Shown: piece by piece, positions 41,152 through 42,771 of the stretch
How positions within the stretch are numbered: the stretch's first letter is position 1
Layout of the letters: each line of letters opens with the position of its first letter
From: an uncultured Prevotellaceae bacterium
GTDB taxonomy: Bacteria > Bacteroidota > Bacteroidia > Bacteroidales > Bacteroidaceae
NCBI GenBank assembly: GCA_902789415.1
Contig: CADAOD010000019.1
Span: 1-42,771, forward strand
Direction of reading: 5' to 3'
DNA: 42,771 nt
Program-made: the position numbers and the translations under genes
Notes under the pieces: generated by a model
What the model was told of the DNA's origin: nothing
Databases searched by the model: none
The model's input: only the letters and a program-made list of their open reading frames with translations

Positions 41152-42204
41152 TTAGAAGTTCTTGCGGACGCCTTGCCACTCGGGGAATTTGAGTTTGAGG
41201 TACTCATCATCGAGGAAGAGGGCCGACTGGCCTACCTGGCCTTTGAGCTGCCAATCTAACCATTTTACTACGGCCTTGGCATAGTTGCCGCCATGGGCCT
41301 CGTAATAGGTGCCGCTGTGGCCATCCTTTGAGTTGAGCATGACCACGGGGATATCATCGCTGATGCGCTCGTAATCCTTCTGGGCGTTGGCATAGGCGAT
41401 ATCAGCTGGACCACCAATCATATAGAACATAGGGGTGTGCAGATTCTTAAGGCACTCCTTGGTGGCACCCATCATCTCCATGTCGCCAATACCGGTATTG
41501 AGCATTACGCAGGTGCGGATACGGGGATCGTAAGCCACGGCGAGTACCTGGGCACCGCCACACGACTGGCCCATAGCGGCTACACGCTGCAAATCCAAGC
41601 AGTGGTAATACTCGGAGCCTGTGGTGGCATTCTGCTCGGTAAGCCAATCGAGCACCTCGAGCAGCATTTTGGGGTATGTGCTGAACTGTGGGGCTGCGGG
41701 CTGCTTAGCGGGCTTTTTGCTCTTCTTGGTGGCCTGGGCCATCATCTTGGCCTGCGCCTCTTGCTGGGCCTTAATCTCCTCAGGGGTAAGGGGCTTAATC
41801 TCCTCGCCATTAGCCATCACTACCTTGCCTTTGGTGGCTGGATAGGCCGACTTGAGCACACCACGCCACTGGGCCATGACATCGGCCTCGTCGTAAGGGC
41901 CGATAGCGGCGGCTACGTAGCCATACGAGGCTACCTCGCTTAACAGCAGGCGCATCTCTACATTATTATTAAAACAAGCACCGTTGGCATAAACGATAAC
42001 GGGCAGGGCGCCTTTCTGGGCTACCACCTGCTGCAGGTTCTGCGGGCGATACACGGTAAAGCCTGGGCAAGAGGCATCGCCTACCACCTCGGACTTAAAG
42101 GGACCTGTGCCTCCCTCTTCGACTACTTGTTTTTGAACTGTTTGGGCATTGACCAGCCCTGTACTTGCTGCGAACAGCATAGCTGATAATAGTAACTTTT
42201 TCAT
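41152..42204 (-). CDS. Exported alpha/beta hydrolase with internal Lys/Gln/Ala linker
   Basis: This 350-residue protein has a signal peptide (LLLSAMLFAASTGLVNAQ). The hydrolase core shows PVIVYANGACFNNNVEM (oxyanion region), nucleophile elbow AAMGQSCGGAQVL (Ser near 212), the acid strand MIGGPADIAY, and the catalytic His in DGHSGTYYEAHGG near 295. An unusual charged insert of ~35 residues (TPEEIKAQQEAQAKMMAQAT and KKSKKPAKQP) interrupts the core at ~136-172. It is probably a carboxylesterase or lipase-like periplasmic enzyme; substrate unknown. I start at ATG 42204; the longer frame would begin upstream of the promoter, in the terminator of the preceding gene. Confidence 0.82.
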   Translation of the reverse strand: MKKLLLSAMLFAASTGLVNAQTVQKQVVEEGGTGPFKSEVVGDASCPGFTVYRPQNLQQVVAQKGALPVIVYANGACFNNNVEMRLLLSEVASYGYVAAAIGPYDEADVMAQWRGVLKSAYPATKGKVVMANGEEIKPLTPEEIKAQQEAQAKMMAQATKKSKKPAKQPAAPQFSTYPKMLLEVLDWLTEQNATTGSEYYHCLDLQRVAAMGQSCGGAQVLAVAYDPRIRTCVMLNTGIGDMEMMGATKECLKNLHTPMFYMIGGPADIAYANAQKDYERISDDIPVVMLNSKDGHSGTYYEAHGGNYAKAVVKWLDWQLKGQVGQSALFLDDEYLKLKFPEWQGVRKNF

Positions 42205-42226
42205 TTTTGTTAGGTTTAATACGGCG

Positions 42227-42234
42227 CAAAGGTA
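42227..42234 (-). promoter_or_regulatory. -33/-7 promoter for the hydrolase gene, overlapping the upstream terminator
   Basis: The minus strand reads TACCTTTG, 22 bases before the ATG. The -33 TTTG (42254-42257) is 19 bases upstream and lies in the loop of the dehydrogenase terminator hairpin. Confidence 0.7.
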
Positions 42235-42242
42235 CGCAAAAA

Positions 42243-42269
42243 AAGCCACCCGACAAAATCGAGTGGCTT
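42243..42269 (-). terminator. Intrinsic terminator of the glyceraldehyde-3-phosphate dehydrogenase gene
   Basis: Stem AAGCCAC/GTGGCTT with an inner CGA/TCG pair and one mismatch, then seven T residues on the minus strand (counting the end of the stem). It lies 25 bases after the dehydrogenase stop. Confidence 0.88.
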
Positions 42270-42284
42270 AAAATATGTCAATTA

Positions 42285-42771
<487 letters not shown>

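Noticed and set aside
42205-42249. 15-codon N-terminal extension of the alpha/beta hydrolase
   Set aside because: It would start upstream of the mapped -7 element, inside the preceding terminator, and would bury the clean signal peptide that begins at 42204.

Overview
The window is chromosomal DNA of a Bacteroidales bacterium, most likely from the Prevotellaceae or a close relative. I infer this from several things. Thirteen gene starts are preceded by the Bacteroidetes -7 promoter element TAnnTTTG. Many gene families are Bacteroidetes-typical (DUF5686, an OadG with an N-terminal exported domain, a GH57/glycosyltransferase/debranching-enzyme glycogen cluster, an HU-related protein followed by a 33-residue 'smalltalk' protein). 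A succinate-to-propionate pathway is also present. I saw no tRNA, rRNA, CRISPR array, insertion sequence, transposase or phage module. Both window ends cut genes: mutB on the left and a glyceraldehyde-3-phosphate dehydrogenase gene on the right.

Layout. (1) 1-7765, propionate and sodium-pump region: mutB and mutA (methylmalonyl-CoA mutase) run leftward. Divergent from them are an AspT/YidE-type exchanger, oadG, a biotin carrier, oadB and a LuxR-type regulator, closely packed. The carboxyltransferase (alpha) subunit that the decarboxylase needs is not in the window. (2) 7878-20020, a co-directional run: tagaturonate reductase, a UvrA-family protein, a DUF5686 outer-membrane protein, and AddA-like and AddB-like helicase/nuclease genes. 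Most junctions overlap or have very short gaps, so UvrA and the recombination nuclease are probably co-transcribed. (3) 20021-26663: an MFS transporter facing AddB tail to tail, a lipoprotein/rsmG/metallo-hydrolase operon, a SulP anion transporter, an alanine-rich lipoprotein and exonuclease III. (4) 26620-32973, leftward glycogen cluster: debranching enzyme, glycosyltransferase, GH57 amylase with a Lys/Ala tail, lipoprotein, a Cache-type sensor lacking an output domain, then xth. (5) 33126-38333, leftward run: DUF2207 membrane protein, a 67-residue protein, 5'-nucleotidase, miaA and a lipid kinase. (6) 38539-42771: thioesterase, a 624-bp repeat-rich non-coding region, HU-related protein, smalltalk protein, outer-membrane beta-barrel, exported alpha/beta hydrolase, and the broken 3' end of the glyceraldehyde-3-phosphate dehydrogenase gene.

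The strongest unexplained signals are non-coding. A GC-rich repeat occurs three times in alternating orientation with a near-constant 164-165 bp period (38960-39319), with a perfect 23-bp AT-rich palindrome between copies two and three. A family of 7-bp-period TTGA-type tandem repeats lies in tiny gaps at gene borders at five places. Other points to check are the single-base frameshift in the dehydrogenase gene, the Cache sensor without an output domain, and the decarboxylase operon without its alpha subunit.
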